Source: Glutinoglossum americanum (Eukaryota; Ascomycota; Geoglossomycetes; Geoglossales; Geoglossaceae). From it: DNA of 64,000 nt. The first letter of the stretch is position 1. The number at the start of each line of letters is the position of its first letter. The stretch lies in assembly GCA_020080175.1 (NCBI GenBank), contig JAGHQL010000090.1, positions 39,612-103,611 of the forward strand, read 5' to 3'. Below are positions 24,380-36,454 of this stretch, piece after piece. The translations under genes and the position numbers were made by a program. The notes under the pieces were generated by a model. That model saw only the letters and a program-made list of their open reading frames with translations. It made no database searches and was not told where the DNA came from.

Positions 24380-25627
24380 TCACGACACCTCATCCCGCAT
24401 CAAGATATCATTCATGCTTGCCCCTCGGTGATGAGCCGGTAGTGTCGGCGCTGACGGGGGATAGACGTCTTTGGAGTGATGCGGCCTGACCGGGTCCGAG
24501 TTCTCTGTAAGTAGCGCCGCCATCGACGGCATGCTTGTCGTTGAGGCTGTTGATCCCGACGACGGTGGGGTTGGGGCAGCGGACATATTAGCTGTCGAGA
24601 GTTTTGCTAGTTGAATGGGAGCGCTCGACCGGGGGGTGAGGGGTTGGTTGATCGAATTGAAGGCGCGCTCTCGCTCCGAATCGCCCGAGTATGATATGAT
24701 TGGCGCGAAACCGGAGGAGGCTGAACGCTTGCGCTGAGAGGGGGTGGCGGTGGGTGTGTTGCGGTTATTGGGGGATACGCATGGTGTTGGTGGGGAGTAT
24801 GCATAGCCACGTTTCCAGGTGTCCTCGAGCAAGAGCGGGTCCGCACCGCTGCCATATTCGGCAGCGATGAATTTCCAAAAATCGGTGCGGTGAGCCTCGT
24901 AGACCTGGCGGAGACGCTCTTTGTCGATGGATACCTGGTGGCCATTGCAGTTGATGCGGGGAAGTTGTCTCGGGCTGCCGCAGCTGCTGCTAGGCGACCC
25001 TCTGGCATGGCTGGAAACTGGGGAGGATATGTGACATGTTGGTTTCGGTAGGATGGGTTTGCAGTGCCGCTGGGGCGAGACGGAACCTGATTTGATATTG
25101 GTGGACTCGGCATTGGTTGGGCTCCCTGCGCTGCACATGACGGGAGATTGTACCTTAGGACTCGTCGATACGCTCAGGCCTAGGTTGCCGCCACGACCGC
25201 ACGATGTTGGCTGCTGGGCCATGAATGATGAGGCTTGAACTGGGGAACCAGAAGTTGGGGAGCCTGCTCGCTTGCGTCTATTGCTACCATGAGAAAGTTG
25301 ATGGTAGTGGAGTCGACAAGCAAGCTCTGTCTTCTTTAGATGCGATGCTATGTGCTTGTACGGCATCTTCTGTAGACGTGTCTGGAGAAGGTAGACTTCC
25401 TGATATCCTTATTAGTCGCAATCTCTTAAACGCGTGCGATGGCCTGTAGTGCCAACCTCTTCTTCGGTCCATGCCCTCCCTCCGCCTGTAGCAGCCACTT
25501 TCCGAGCCTTTGCCCGTGAAGGAACGTTGCGTCCAGTCTCTTCGGCTGGCGAATTGACTGGGCACTCCGGTGGAGATGGCATAGTTGTATGTACTGGAGA
25601 AGCCATAGCGGCGTCTGGGGACGACAT
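24380..25627 (-). CDS. SANT/Myb-like DNA-binding protein (Myb-like 2)
   Basis: Read on the minus strand, exons are 25627..25457 and 25399..24380, giving 396 aa with a 57-nt phase-0 intron (donor GTTGGC, branch-like CTAAT, acceptor CAG). The join rebuilds the first SANT repeat, GRAWTEEEEVYLLQTRLQKM and PYKHIASHLKKTELACRLHY, followed by a basic NRRKR. Skipping this intron breaks the repeat, which supports the model. A second helical repeat occurs at about residues 205-245: VSIDKERLRQVYEAHRTDFW, KFIAAEYGSG, DTWKRGYAYS. The remainder is Ser/Pro-rich and disordered. It is probably a nuclear regulator. It is transcribed away from Myb-like 3 across a 3.4-kb gap. Confidence 0.82.
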
Positions 25628-28600
25628 GTCTAGTTGCAAATCGAAAAGGAAAATGGTATAAGGAGGGTGAGATCAATTGTTCCAGCAATTGGTCAACTTC
25701 GCAGAAGAACGACGCGGTATCGAACCCCGGCAAAATGTGTTGTTGTCCCAAGTCCGGCGCTTGGGATCTATCGAAAAAAACTCGGAGGAATGAAGGTATT
25801 GCCGTCCGAGAGCAGCTCCTGCGAAGAACGATAAAGAACGAAGTGACCCAAGCAGTTGGTAGGTGAATGAAAGTAATATGGTTAGGCCAAAGAAAAAATG
25901 AAAATGTCCAAAGACATAAGAAGGTTATGGTCTTGCAGGAGGAAGAAGGTTGATCTCGGGCAAAGCCTCTCGGCGATGCAATGGGACGGGGGGTTATATG
26001 AAAGTTGAGTGTGCCCGCACTCGAATAAGACTAGGTGGCGCCGAGCCTTGCTGGGCGACTCTGCTGCAGATCAGCACGGACCTCCATACACCACCGTGTA
26101 TTGGGAGATGGGGAGCTGCGTGGAAAGTGGGTTTATGGGTTTCCGAATCTACATGGTCTCGAGTATGAAGCCTGGTTTGGTAGTTCCAAGTGTCATTAGG
26201 CTCTTCAGCTTTTGCTGTGGCTGCAACTGCCATGTACCTAGAGTTGCAGTACCTCACGCTTTTGACAGCTCACGTTTCGGTGCTGGAGGGAAACGGCGAT
26301 ACGGGGGGGTTTACCCCTGGTTGACCGGTAGCCCCACGAAACCAGATGCATCACGACGTTTCGCAGCACGAAAAGGGCTATAAGGGAGGTTATTATGCAC
26401 AGTTGGGCCCACACAGATTCGCTTGAGGGCGTTTAAATTAGCATGGCGCTGTGCTCGGAGGCGGCCGTATGGCTTGCTTGTTCGGTTGCACAGGCAACAC
26501 TCAACCTCCCCATGCACTTCTCTGCTCAAGCAATCCTCTGGGACAGGCACTGGGATATCCTTGGGGCTACTCTTTGCTCTCACCCACTTGGAGTCCTTGG
26601 AGCCTTGCCTGCGCGTGCCGCCTGCTTACCTTATCAACCGAAGAGCGGGAACCATTGGAGTCGTATCCCCATAAACAAATTTGGCGCCGCATTGAGCGAA
26701 CAGATCAAGCTAAAACACTTTGCATTAGTCAGGCTGTGAATCTGGGAGGTGGGGGATCGGGCTTTGATGTGTGCAATACATTTTGACGCGTGTCGAGTGA
26801 TCGCGGTTGATATCGTCGGGAGCTAATTTGGTCGTGACCAACAACATGTGGACCAACAAACAATGCAGACGATGCAAGAGCTCTACAATCCTATGCTACA
26901 GCTGGTGCTCATCGCGCCCGGAAATGCGTCCGGGTCTGTGAAACTGCTTGCGCCAGGCGATGCGCCGGCAAAAACATCAAACATGTCTATGCTTTAGACT
27001 GTGGATCTCTCTTGTAACTTGCGCAGCCCCTCAAACACCGCTTGTGTGACCCGGATCGTCTCGCGGTATTGTCGGCACCGGCCAATGCATAACGCGGCGA
27101 CAAGGAACCAGAAAGGGAAATATTGGAAGGTTAGCGAAAGAGAATCGGAAAAAGGAAGAGAAGGAAGAGCAGGAAGAACGGGTCAAGGGTGAACTGTGAT
27201 AGGATCCGCAAAAGGTGTTTTATACCCTATGGCGGGAAACGCGTTCACCAAAAACCCCCGACTCGCATAACATACTAAATCCTGCAATGCACTTGGAGGC
27301 CAGTCGCAATCGCAGCATGCAGAACATCTGAACATGTAAAGCCCGGGTGCCGATAGGAGAGAAGGGGTACGTAAGGCAGGCCGGCGGCAAATGATATGGA
27401 GGCGATTGATCGACAAGCAGCTCTCTTGTAGATATGGGGGGTGTGCGGAGCATGTGGGATTTTATGTAAGTTGTATGTACGAGCGGCGAGCAGTTATGTA
27501 CGAGAACGCAAGTAGGCACGGAAGTAGTTGTACGTCAGGATACTTGTGGGTACTTTCGCCACTGATTCGCGGCTTGTTTGCTGGGAGGTTGAGGGAACAT
27601 GCAAGTTCCATGGGTGGTGGTAGCGCCATCCGGATGGAAACAGCTAGTTCCAGCACCAACATATAGCGCTGCATGGACGTGCAAGCGAGCGAGTCGGACA
27701 GAACGGACGGAACAGGACCAAAGAGAAGCTCGCAGAGACAACTCTCGGATACTACGGTCTGTCAGCTCTGGCGTCGTTACACCCTGATTTCCGTCGTCTT
27801 CCCCTCCTCTGCCCCCGGCCTGCATCGCTAGATTTCGTCGAGACGCTCGCATGTGAGAAAACCCACGAGCAGAGTAGAAATGGCCATTTTGCGATTGGAC
27901 GATGCCGCTCGTGCGACGGCACGGCAGCTTGATCATGTGCGTCTGCACCGGCCAATGGACGGCTCCGGATACTGGACCAGGGCGATGGGAGACAGCCACA
28001 GGTATCGAAACGAGCACCGAAACGAGCAGCGAGAGCGCTAAGGAACAGAGCTGTCTCCGGCTCACCCCATCACCCACCGCGAGCACCCACACCAGCAGGC
28101 TCATGCCTTACCGTGAGCGACTCGACCCGCCGACATGGCTTGCTGCGCCCAGAAGCTGGGCTGCAGAGTATCGAAAACCCTCCCCCCCGGACATCGCGGG
28201 GTCAGTCACCTGTACAGCAGTGCGCGAGAGATACTTCCGCCCACCCCTTACCCACGCAGACACACGCACACACAAAACGCGCACCCGCGCTGCGGCTGGT
28301 ACGGTTGATTAGATGGCAGATATACGAACCGTGCGCGTGATTGCCATGTATTATTCGATCCCACGTCCTGTCTCCCTGTCTCCATACAGCGGCCCGCGCG
28401 TTCGAGCTTGTCGCTGAGCTGCTCTCATGCTCTGCTGCTCTACCCTTCGTTTCCGGCCACCAGAGTAGCTACCCCGCATTGCCCTTCGGTGGTGTGGGAA
28501 TGTCAGGGTTACACAAGTGAGCCACTTCCCATACCCTTCCTATGTTTGTATAGGTTCATTCACATCCTTACCCTAAATGTAAGTACTCGGACCGACCATA

Positions 28601-29031
28601 CCAGAGAGAAAAAAGAAAAGAGTTGGGAACGGTGCCACTTTTGAATCCCCCACACGCTTCCTCCTTATTCGTCTACCGCTGTCATAATCGGTCTAGTATA
28701 CAAAGGTGAATGTACTTATTACCCTGACGGGCCGGCGATCTACAATACCCTCTCCATGTCTTCCTTACTGCGTTAGCCGCCGACCCATACCCAGACCGGT
28801 CGGAAATTTGCACATCTCTCCTCACGTAGCATAAGTGGACAAGGGTAGCTAAAGGCCCACCTTCCCACCTTTGACTGGAATGTCGTGAGTACTCCCGTAC
28901 CCTATTACCCCGTGCGCAAAATTCATCTAAACCTCACATTGCACTCCTCTACGCGCCCCTGCGGAGCTGCCTCTGCAGCAACTTGTTGGCCATGCGCTGA
29001 GTAGTGCCGTCTCTGCAGTTCAACCGCTCCA
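25628..29031. promoter_or_regulatory. Divergent 3.4-kb intergenic region between two Myb-like genes
   Basis: Both flanking genes are transcribed outwards from here, so it must carry both promoters. I find many short frames on both strands but none with a recognisable motif or splice context. Its length is far above the 200-500 bases seen between the divergent housekeeping genes in this window, so long leaders or distal control elements are plausible (inference). Confidence 0.45.
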
Positions 29032-29926
29032 ATGACCAAGCGGAACATAAAGCCGGCCCTTGAGCCTTTAGAAGCTTCATCCGCAGCGCACGCGGACCAA
29101 GTTCAGCCACCAGGCTCCGTTGACGCTTCCATCACCGAAGCTCCCCAACCCAGCGGCTTCGTAGTTCCTCCCTCACCAACGAGCGCTAAGAAGCGTCGAG
29201 CCTCTGGACCGCCGCCAACGAACGCCGGCACCACAAATGCAGCGGGCCCACAGGCACAGCCAGAAGGGCTAAGCCTATCGCCGCCTCCGGTAAAGAAATC
29301 AAGAACAAATACGCCATGGTCACCGGCAGAGGAGCAGAGGCTGAAGACCATGCGCGACGCCGGGTCGTCATGGAGCGAGATAGCAAAGGTTCGCTCAATT
29401 GCTCTAGGATCTGTGGTGGCCTACGTACGGGCGCTGACGGCAAGACAATTAGACGTTTCCAACGAGAACGGAAGGGAGTGTAAAGAAGCATTGGTACAAG
29501 GTATGCCCTTGGCTCCGGCGGTTGTAGAAGGAGGATTTTAATGGCCTTCCGTTACAGGATATGCATTACGCGGAGTTTGCTGAAGACGAGGTATCTCTCT
29601 CTGGTTTCCTTATCACCACTGCGAGAGCTTAAGGCAATGCCATTTTTAATTGCCGAATTCCACTCTTGGGATCTTTGCCCTCTTGGTTATTGACATTACC
29701 TCTCTACTAGAGCGCAGCATTGCTCGCAGCTATCAAAGAATACGAGGCGAGTAAGTGGAAGGTCATCGGCCAAAAAGTCGGGAAACCCGCGAAGGTCGGT
29801 TAGCCCCCGCCATCACCACGCGTACCCTCCCCCCCCTCCCCCCTCCCCCCCTGCACGAGTTCTAACGCTGATTCCCACCAGGCCTGCGAGCAATACGCGA
29901 AGGAGCATTTTGGCGGAAAAGTTTAA
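29032..29926 (+). CDS. Two-repeat SANT/Myb-like protein (Myb-like 3)
   Basis: Five exons (29032..29388, 29453..29500, 29558..29590, 29711..29794, 29882..29926) encode 188 aa; all introns are phase 0. The N-terminal 95 residues are Pro/Ala-rich with a KKRR basic patch. The first repeat is TPWSPAEEQRLKTMRDAGSS, WSEIAKTFPTRTEGSVKKHW and YKDMHYAEF; the second is ALLAAIKEYEASKWKVIGQK and PAKACEQYAKEHF. The repeats only become continuous after removing introns of 64, 57, 120 and 87 nt; the first has a CTGAC branch site. Intron 4 contains an unusual C-run tract at 29828-29851. It is likely a nuclear DNA-binding protein. The last exon is only 15 codons. Confidence 0.87.
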
Positions 29927-32900
29927 GCGCAATCTACGAGACCCATCAAGCACGCACGTCGAACGTCTTTCGCTATACTCCGCTTCGCCCGGGGGAAAGG
30001 CGTTTTTTTTGTACCCCCCCGGCGAGAAATTTGGGTAGGGAAGAAAACCCCGCCAGAGCTCCAATCATTCTGGTCCGAAAAAAAGTGTGATAAAATACTC
30101 TCTGCATGCCCGGGAAGCTTTTATTTCCGTAGGATGGGATGGATTGGCACGGTGGGAACGGGTAGGAAGGGCAACGGTCGGAGCGCGCTCGAGAGGAGCG
30201 ATTGGGTGCGGGAAGGTCAGGCAAAACTTTAGGGCTTATACGCCAACACGGGGTTTTCAGGATGACATTGCCCCCTCACGCACGTCATCTCCTTTGGGAA
30301 CCTCGGTCTTTTCTCCTTTTACATCATTCGTTCCTCCCCCGGCATGTATTCTCCTCTCTCTCTCTCTCTCTCCCCCTCCAACTCTTTTTTTTTTTTCCCC
30401 CGCGTCTAAATTATTATTATCCTAGCTTCCCCATTTTAGGCACAAATGGAAACCTTTTCCTCCCACAAGTCGCGGATGTAAAGGGTAGACGAAAAAAAAA
30501 AATTTGCATCGAACGGGGAAATCTCGGTAAACGGCATGCATGCATGCACTCATTCCCGTCCTGCTCCCCTCGCGAGGGAGAAGGGATACGAGAGACGGAT
30601 GGCGGGATTTTTCTTCGATTTTTTTTTTTTTTCGTTCATTCCCTTTTTTCCCACCTTCTCGTTCGTGTTTCATAAGGGGAAGGTCATCATCTCCAAGGGG
30701 GGGCGTTTCTCGTTTCGTTTCGTTTCCCCCCGTTTTGTTTTTCCATTCCGCGTTATTTTCTGGGGGCTGTGCGGTGTAATAATAAAACGTGAGTTTGCTA
30801 TTTATTTTTTTGGTCGAGGCGAGGCGAATACGAGAGGTGGTGACATTGATACAAGAGTAAAGCTGCGGGAGGGGGAAGCGGGGATAATCGCCACTTTCCG
30901 GTTGTCCTTCGCCAGTTTTGCGAGCCCCGAGCCAGCGTGTTGCGCCGCTTCGGGAAATTTCTGGAAGCTTGCTTTCTTTTTGGTGTTGTGGATTTTGGTA
31001 GCGAAAAGGTGTTACGAGTGTCACGATGGTACGAGATGGGGTTCGTCCCGCACTCCTCGCACTTTTTTTCCTCATGCGGGAGGAGCGTAAGGAGGCGGGG
31101 AAAGCGGGGGCTGAAGATTAGGATTGAGTTGCTTGCTGTGATTTCCAATGCTGGTTGGTGGAAATTTAGAGCCATGTATGAATGTACGTGCGTATCTGTC
31201 GGTGCGGCATCGATAGGGATTTCTCGTTCGCTCCCCCTGGTTTGGGATGAAGGATCGAGTGATCTACGCGCACGTGCCTGATTGCTGGATGGACGGGCCC
31301 ATTTGTGTTTCCCCCTAACTTAGTAATAGGAAGGAGGGTCGATACAGCGATAGACGAGTGTGACTTGGCGACATTTGTTTGGGGTCATAGGCTGAATTTG
31401 GCTGATGGAAAGAAAGGGGATACGGTTCGCCCTGCCCTCCGCCCGGGGGGAATGAAAGGACCTTCCTAGTCTGAGAGAATGGAGGAAGGGAAGAAGCAAC
31501 GCAATGCATCCCATTGGCGAATTGGGAGGCATAGTTCTTAGAACCAGTGGCTAGGCTTCCTTCACGGCCCCTTCCTGGTCAGTGGAACAGAGATAGAAAC
31601 GACATGCTTCAGCTCGGCTACTCTACCCCGCCTGAGGGAAGCGATGTGGGTAGAAGTGGTGCTAAGTTTGTGTTTGCAATCGGCCCGCCCTGTCGGTTGG
31701 TTGTCGCCGCGTCGCCTCGGGGGCGGCCATAATATCGGCTGCGGGTTATAACTCTAAGAGCTAGTGTAAATGCGTGGAGCAATAGTCGGCCTGGGGACAT
31801 CCCTAGTATTTTTCGTGATGTTAGGCCATATGGCTGTTTGGACATGGAGATAGGAGTTCACATGTCTTCCCAAGCTGGTGAGGTGCTGGGGTTGGCAATG
31901 TAGTTGCTGAACCTGTTTCAGGAACAACAGAAACAAAAGGACGCACTCAGCGATATCTAGGTGGGGTCGTCTCTTGACGGTGAATGGGTACGGTCAACGA
32001 GTGTTTGGCGTAGCAATGTGTGGACGATAGAACGTGATAGATATCACTGAAAATTAATTGCGGAGTCTGGGTGTGACTGGGGAACTAAAGGCTGGTTCGA
32101 AGTGGCAAACGTGCCTTCCGATGAGGCGTGATATCGACCCATAGGCTCGGAAGATTGACTTCCGGTGCCTGGTATGAGATTGTTGCCATTTCCGGAGGAT
32201 GGTGGTATTCCAAATCCGTGACAGAATCCGCCTGTACCACGGCGAAACGCTCCTCATGATCGGTGACTCCTGCGTGTTACATAGAATAACGCAGTAACGG
32301 TCAAGGAAAAAGAAAAGCCAGGGAAAAAAGGAAACACACGGAACATAGATCTCTTGGTGGGAGCAAGCTTCTCCGGGGAAAAACTAGATTCACACGTCAG
32401 CGAGTGATCAAGCGGACCCTTGCACGGCTTCTAGAAGACATCCCATTTGTTCTAGATCACGGGTAAGTGAAGATTAAGCGTCGTATTATCGGGTAGGATG
32501 TAATCGTAGGTAGGAAAATGCAACGCCTTGAAACAAGGGGTTCTCCTCTGGAGTCACTTTGAGCCGTAAACAGAGCGGTGGCATGACAGGGATGAACGGG
32601 ACCAGAGGTTCCGATTGATTCCTTCCCATTTATCCAGAATGTTACCGGAAAGAGGAGATGCGACAGAGGAGCGTCATCGTCGTGTGTCAGATTTGGGTCT
32701 GAGACCTATATGGTAGGCATTAAACCCCTCGCTTGGCACGGTAGTTGTACCGAGATGGACCCGGCCTTGGATAAGCATACCAGAACTCGCTCCCCGTGGA
32801 GATTGGAGTGCCTCAGTGCAAAGCACGTACGCACCAGGCTGCCTAAGAATATACGTGCAAATGGTGGTGTAAGTGGGTGCGGATGTGGCGATTAGTTTTC

Positions 32901-35654
32901 CTGCCGAGCCAATTGGGCCGTGCATGCGTGCGTAGTCCGGATTGCGATATTCGTTCCTGCTGCGATCTGTCTCAGCCCTATGAATAGGTTCGCAGAGTCA
33001 AAATCAGTTAGGTGGCGGAACTATCAGTTCTCTTGGGGGCCAAAGAAGTGTTAGCCACGGGTTGTGACGTTGACCATTTTTAGGCCGGCTGGACAAGGCG
33101 ACAAAGCGACAAAGCGACAAAGCGACAAAGCGACAAAGCGACAAAGCGACAGAGCGACATAGCGGCAGAGCGACAGAGCGGCAGCACGGGCTCGGAATGG
33201 CTCACTGAGAGCCTTCTTGCTCCGTAGGGTTGGGTTTGCCGCTTGTGGGGCTAGAAATCGATTGATGCGGTTTGCGGGTTGTTTCCTGAAGCGGTGTATG
33301 CGCCAGAGACTCTGGAACGCGGCGCGGCTAGGGCGCAATGCCGCCCAAACTGCTGGAAATGGTTGGTTTTTAGAAGTGGAGATGGTGGCAGCTTCGTCGT
33401 CGGAGCGCTGGCACGAGTTTGGATGGAGTGCGGAGCGTTGGATGTTATGCTGACGGTTCGTGCAGAGTTTGTCGTCTAACTGACCAACAGCGCGTGTCGG
33501 CGATGGCAGGCTAAAAGACGCCGAGTTTGAACTGGGAATCCGGGAATTTTGCTCCGTACGGGACCCTCGTATGCACGACTCATGTATGTACTTTACTCTG
33601 CTGTCCGACAGACCGCGCTGTCTGTCCGATTGCAGCCCTGTGTCTAACCGAAACTGACAGCCTTTTCCCTCTCCAAGTGTGCGGGCTCAGCTTCCTGTCC
33701 ACTGACAGCTGTTGCACCCCGTCTGTCTGCACGGCCAAAGCTCCAACGCTCGGCCATCTCGGCCATCTCGTCGGTGCTGCTTAAGACATGCCGAATCGAT
33801 GATGGATTTTGTCCCGTCACGACTGAAATTGCGTGGCGGGTGGCAGGACTAGGCGTTTGACCGATCGCGCTAATACGGGAAGCTTTTAATCCGGGTCAGG
33901 GCAGAAATGAGCGAGGGGCAAAGGGGGAAGGTTCGATCCGGTAAACAAAACATCCCACGTCTGGTATCGCCAGGGTTGTTGACATATGCCGCCACGCCCC
34001 ATACCGCAGCCAGAGCCTGTCCAAGCCACGTTGCAGATCAAATCAATTCATCGTAAAGTGCTCACCCTATTGTGCGTACGTTATGAGGTCGCCACTGTCG
34101 AGTCCCGAAGTCGGCTCTCTACGCACTCTCGTCCGATTCCACATCGCTCCAGTGTCCGCTTCCGCGCCACCCCCATCATATCAGGTTGCCCTGGCATGAA
34201 GACGGTGTTTTTTTTTTCAGGGCTGAGACACCCGTCTCTGTGTGCCTGACATTTCCTCATGCGTTCTGGTGCGAAACCCTTTCTTGGGTAAGGGTGGGGA
34301 CGCCGGGGATCTCGTCTCGTCTCTTTTATGTCTATTTCTATCACTACGTGCTTCCATCCCTTCTGGACCGCCCATCCTGGGGGTTGAGGTGACAGGCCAC
34401 TGCAGGCTCTGACTCTACATGTTCCCAGCTGCATCCTTGTTTGATCGATTGTTGTACCCCCTCCCCCTCAACCCAAGAAAATCCGCCTCCAAAACCAACA
34501 TGCTCTACCCCTTGCCGCTTCCTAGTTTGTTCTCCATGCTAGGGTCACCCCCCACCCAATCTTCGTTGCGGTTTCCATAGCTTACCTCCTCTCCGCTACC
34601 GCTAGTAGTGAATGACGAGTGGCGAGTGGCCAATGGCTTTTCACCCGCCTCAACTGGTTCATCTTCTCCGAGGCTCAGATCCCTTTCCCCCACAGGCAAT
34701 CCACACGCACACACCACCCCAGTGGCTTGTTGACTCTTGCCAATCTTATGCGCAAAAATAAAAAATAAAAAAAGAGAACTTGCCCGGAGTGCCGGAGTGG
34801 TTGTGTCATAAGTTTTCACCCCCATGTGCCAGTCGTCTGTTTCCACTCTCGCTCTATGCGTTACTTCCCCCGATTCAGCAACCCCCCGGTCCTGCGAAGC
34901 GCAAGACATTCTAGAGATTTGGCGGGCTTCTGCACTCCTTCAACTTCAATTCCAACGGTTGCTAATCTTGGACCTGTCACAAAGCATGGCATAAGATCCA
35001 CGGATTATGCTTCCGCGCGTGGACACGGAATATCCGGCCTTACATTGGCACCATCGGCTCTCTCACCCAGGAGCCGGCGCCGTCTCGTGTACCGACGAAC
35101 TGCTAATGTATGATTCTAAAGCGAGATAAGTAGAGGACAGCGGGGCTCCAGTATTATTCAGGGCTGCTGCACCTTTCACCACTTCGGGGCGGTCTCTCTA
35201 CCAGCCCACCTTATAATGCAAGTGGGCTGCCCACCCGCCTATTGCGCATTTCTTGTCCACCTTAAGGCCCAGGATTATCAGGTAGATCTTGAGGCCCATC
35301 TGAAACTTAAATAAACATTCCGCTATCTATTCGTTTCGACTTCGCATCATAGTACTCGGCTTTGCGCTCCATACTCGTCGGGACTGGATCACCAGTGCGA
35401 GGGCGCGCATACGCATCACGGAAATCAACATACATATATCTACACTGGCGGCCTGCCAGAGCAGCAGGCTCTGGCAGCACCCATGCACTATCGCAGCTCT
35501 GGCGACCCCTTACCGTGTTGGCGAAGGAGATTATTCCGTCAGTTATTCGCAGCCACAACACCCGGAAGAACAGACTCGGCCCACGTACGACCACCACCAG
35601 CAGGCGATCCAACAAGGCGCAGAATTGGAGTCTCTCGGGGCCATAAACCAGCCA
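29927..35654. other. Longest intergenic region (5.7 kb)
   Basis: No gene can be supported. The 30000-30800 part is rich in homopolymers (T9-T15, A9, (CT)n near 30352-30371) and gives long but meaningless frames of 150-217 codons on both strands. An 8-bp tandem repeat at 33098-33185 is listed separately. From about 35400 to 35654 the frame of Myb-like 4 stays open and has protein-like Gln/His/Tyr-rich content, so part of this may be an unresolved upstream exon. Confidence 0.5.
33098..33185. repeat. Eleven-unit 8-bp tandem repeat (GCGACAAA)
   Basis: Six perfect GCGACAAA units (33098-33145) are followed by five units that differ by one or two bases (GCGACAGA, GCGACATA, GCGGCAGA, GCGACAGA, GCGGCAGC). 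There is no spacing between units, so it is a minisatellite and not a CRISPR array. Confidence 0.95.
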
Positions 35655-36454
35655 ATGTTGCTCGCCCACCCGATGACGCATCCTCGCCTTCGGCAGCCCA
35701 CGCATCTCGATAATGATGGGGGTAGCCATATGGGTTATGGGGGTACAGTACAGCCCGCGTCAAGGAAGAGATCACGGCCGCATGATGAGCTAGAACTCGA
35801 CCTTACTGGCCTCCAAGAAGACGAGGTCCTAGAGATAGGCCCTCATGGACACCATCGGCAACATTCGTCGCTCGGAGGTTATCAGCAGCAACAACAACAG
35901 CAGCAGCAATCACCTCAACATCACCACCATCTTCACCACCACCGTCTTCCTGACCAACCGCCTTCTGCAAAGATGATGCGTCGAGATACTGGTGAAATGG
36001 CCATGATGGCAGCGGGGCCCCCAAGCGTGGTGGGGCAAGCGGGGATGCCACTACCAGCCCCACGACCACGCGGGCCGAAGCTCAAATTTACTCCCGAAGA
36101 CGACCAACTTTTGGTGGATCTGAAGGAAAACAAATCGTTAACGTGGAAACAAATCGCTGAATTCTTCCCCGGCCGATCGTCGGGGACGCTCCAGGTCAGG
36201 TATTGTACGAAACTAAAGGCGAAGACGACCCAGTGGACAGACGACACTGTATGCCCTCACTCTGCCACTATTTCACATTCTACCTATCTCTGTCGGGACC
36301 TGCTAAAGGCATTCTCACTAACGTTACGCCTTAGGTTCTCCGGCTGCGAAACGCCATCCAAGAGTACGAGCAGGACCGGTGGCGACTTATTGCGGCTAAG
36401 GTTGGCAGCGGATTCTCACCGGCGGCTTGCAGGGAAAAGGCCAAGGAACTCTAG
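35655..36454 (+). CDS. Two-repeat SANT/Myb-like protein (Myb-like 4), 5' end uncertain
   Basis: Exons 35655..36248 and 36335..36454 give at least 237 aa; the 86-nt intron has a CACTAAC branch site. The N-terminal part has a poly-Gln run encoded by mixed CAA/CAG (about 35881-35912) and a His-rich stretch. The first SANT repeat is LKFTPEDDQLLVDLKENKSL, TWKQIAEFFPGRSSGTLQVR, ending TQWTDDT. After the intron, the second is VLRLRNAIQEYEQDRWRLIA, AKVGSGFSPAACREKAKEL, then stop. The intron separates the two repeats, as in Myb-like 1. The start used is the first in-frame ATG of the open frame; codons remain open upstream to at least 35400 without an ATG, so an upstream exon probably exists. Confidence 0.8.

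Noticed and set aside
25690-25740. Minus-strand sequence resembling a tRNA T arm (GGGGTTCGATACC)
   Set aside because: No A box, acceptor pairing or anticodon arm can be built around it.
27535-28104. 189-codon frame on the minus strand
   Set aside because: No ATG-proximal context, splice partners or recognisable motif; other frames in the same GC-rich stretch are equally open.
30422-31090. Overlapping frames of 184 and 217 codons on opposite strands
   Set aside because: They arise from homopolymer-rich, stop-poor DNA; residues are mostly Phe/Lys/Arg runs with no domain.
33098-33185. Possible CRISPR-like array
   Set aside because: Units are 8 bp with no spacers and the organism is a eukaryote; it is a minisatellite.
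33925-33950. GGTTCGATCC, resembling a Pol III B box
   Set aside because: The flanks do not pair as a T stem and no tRNA body fits upstream.
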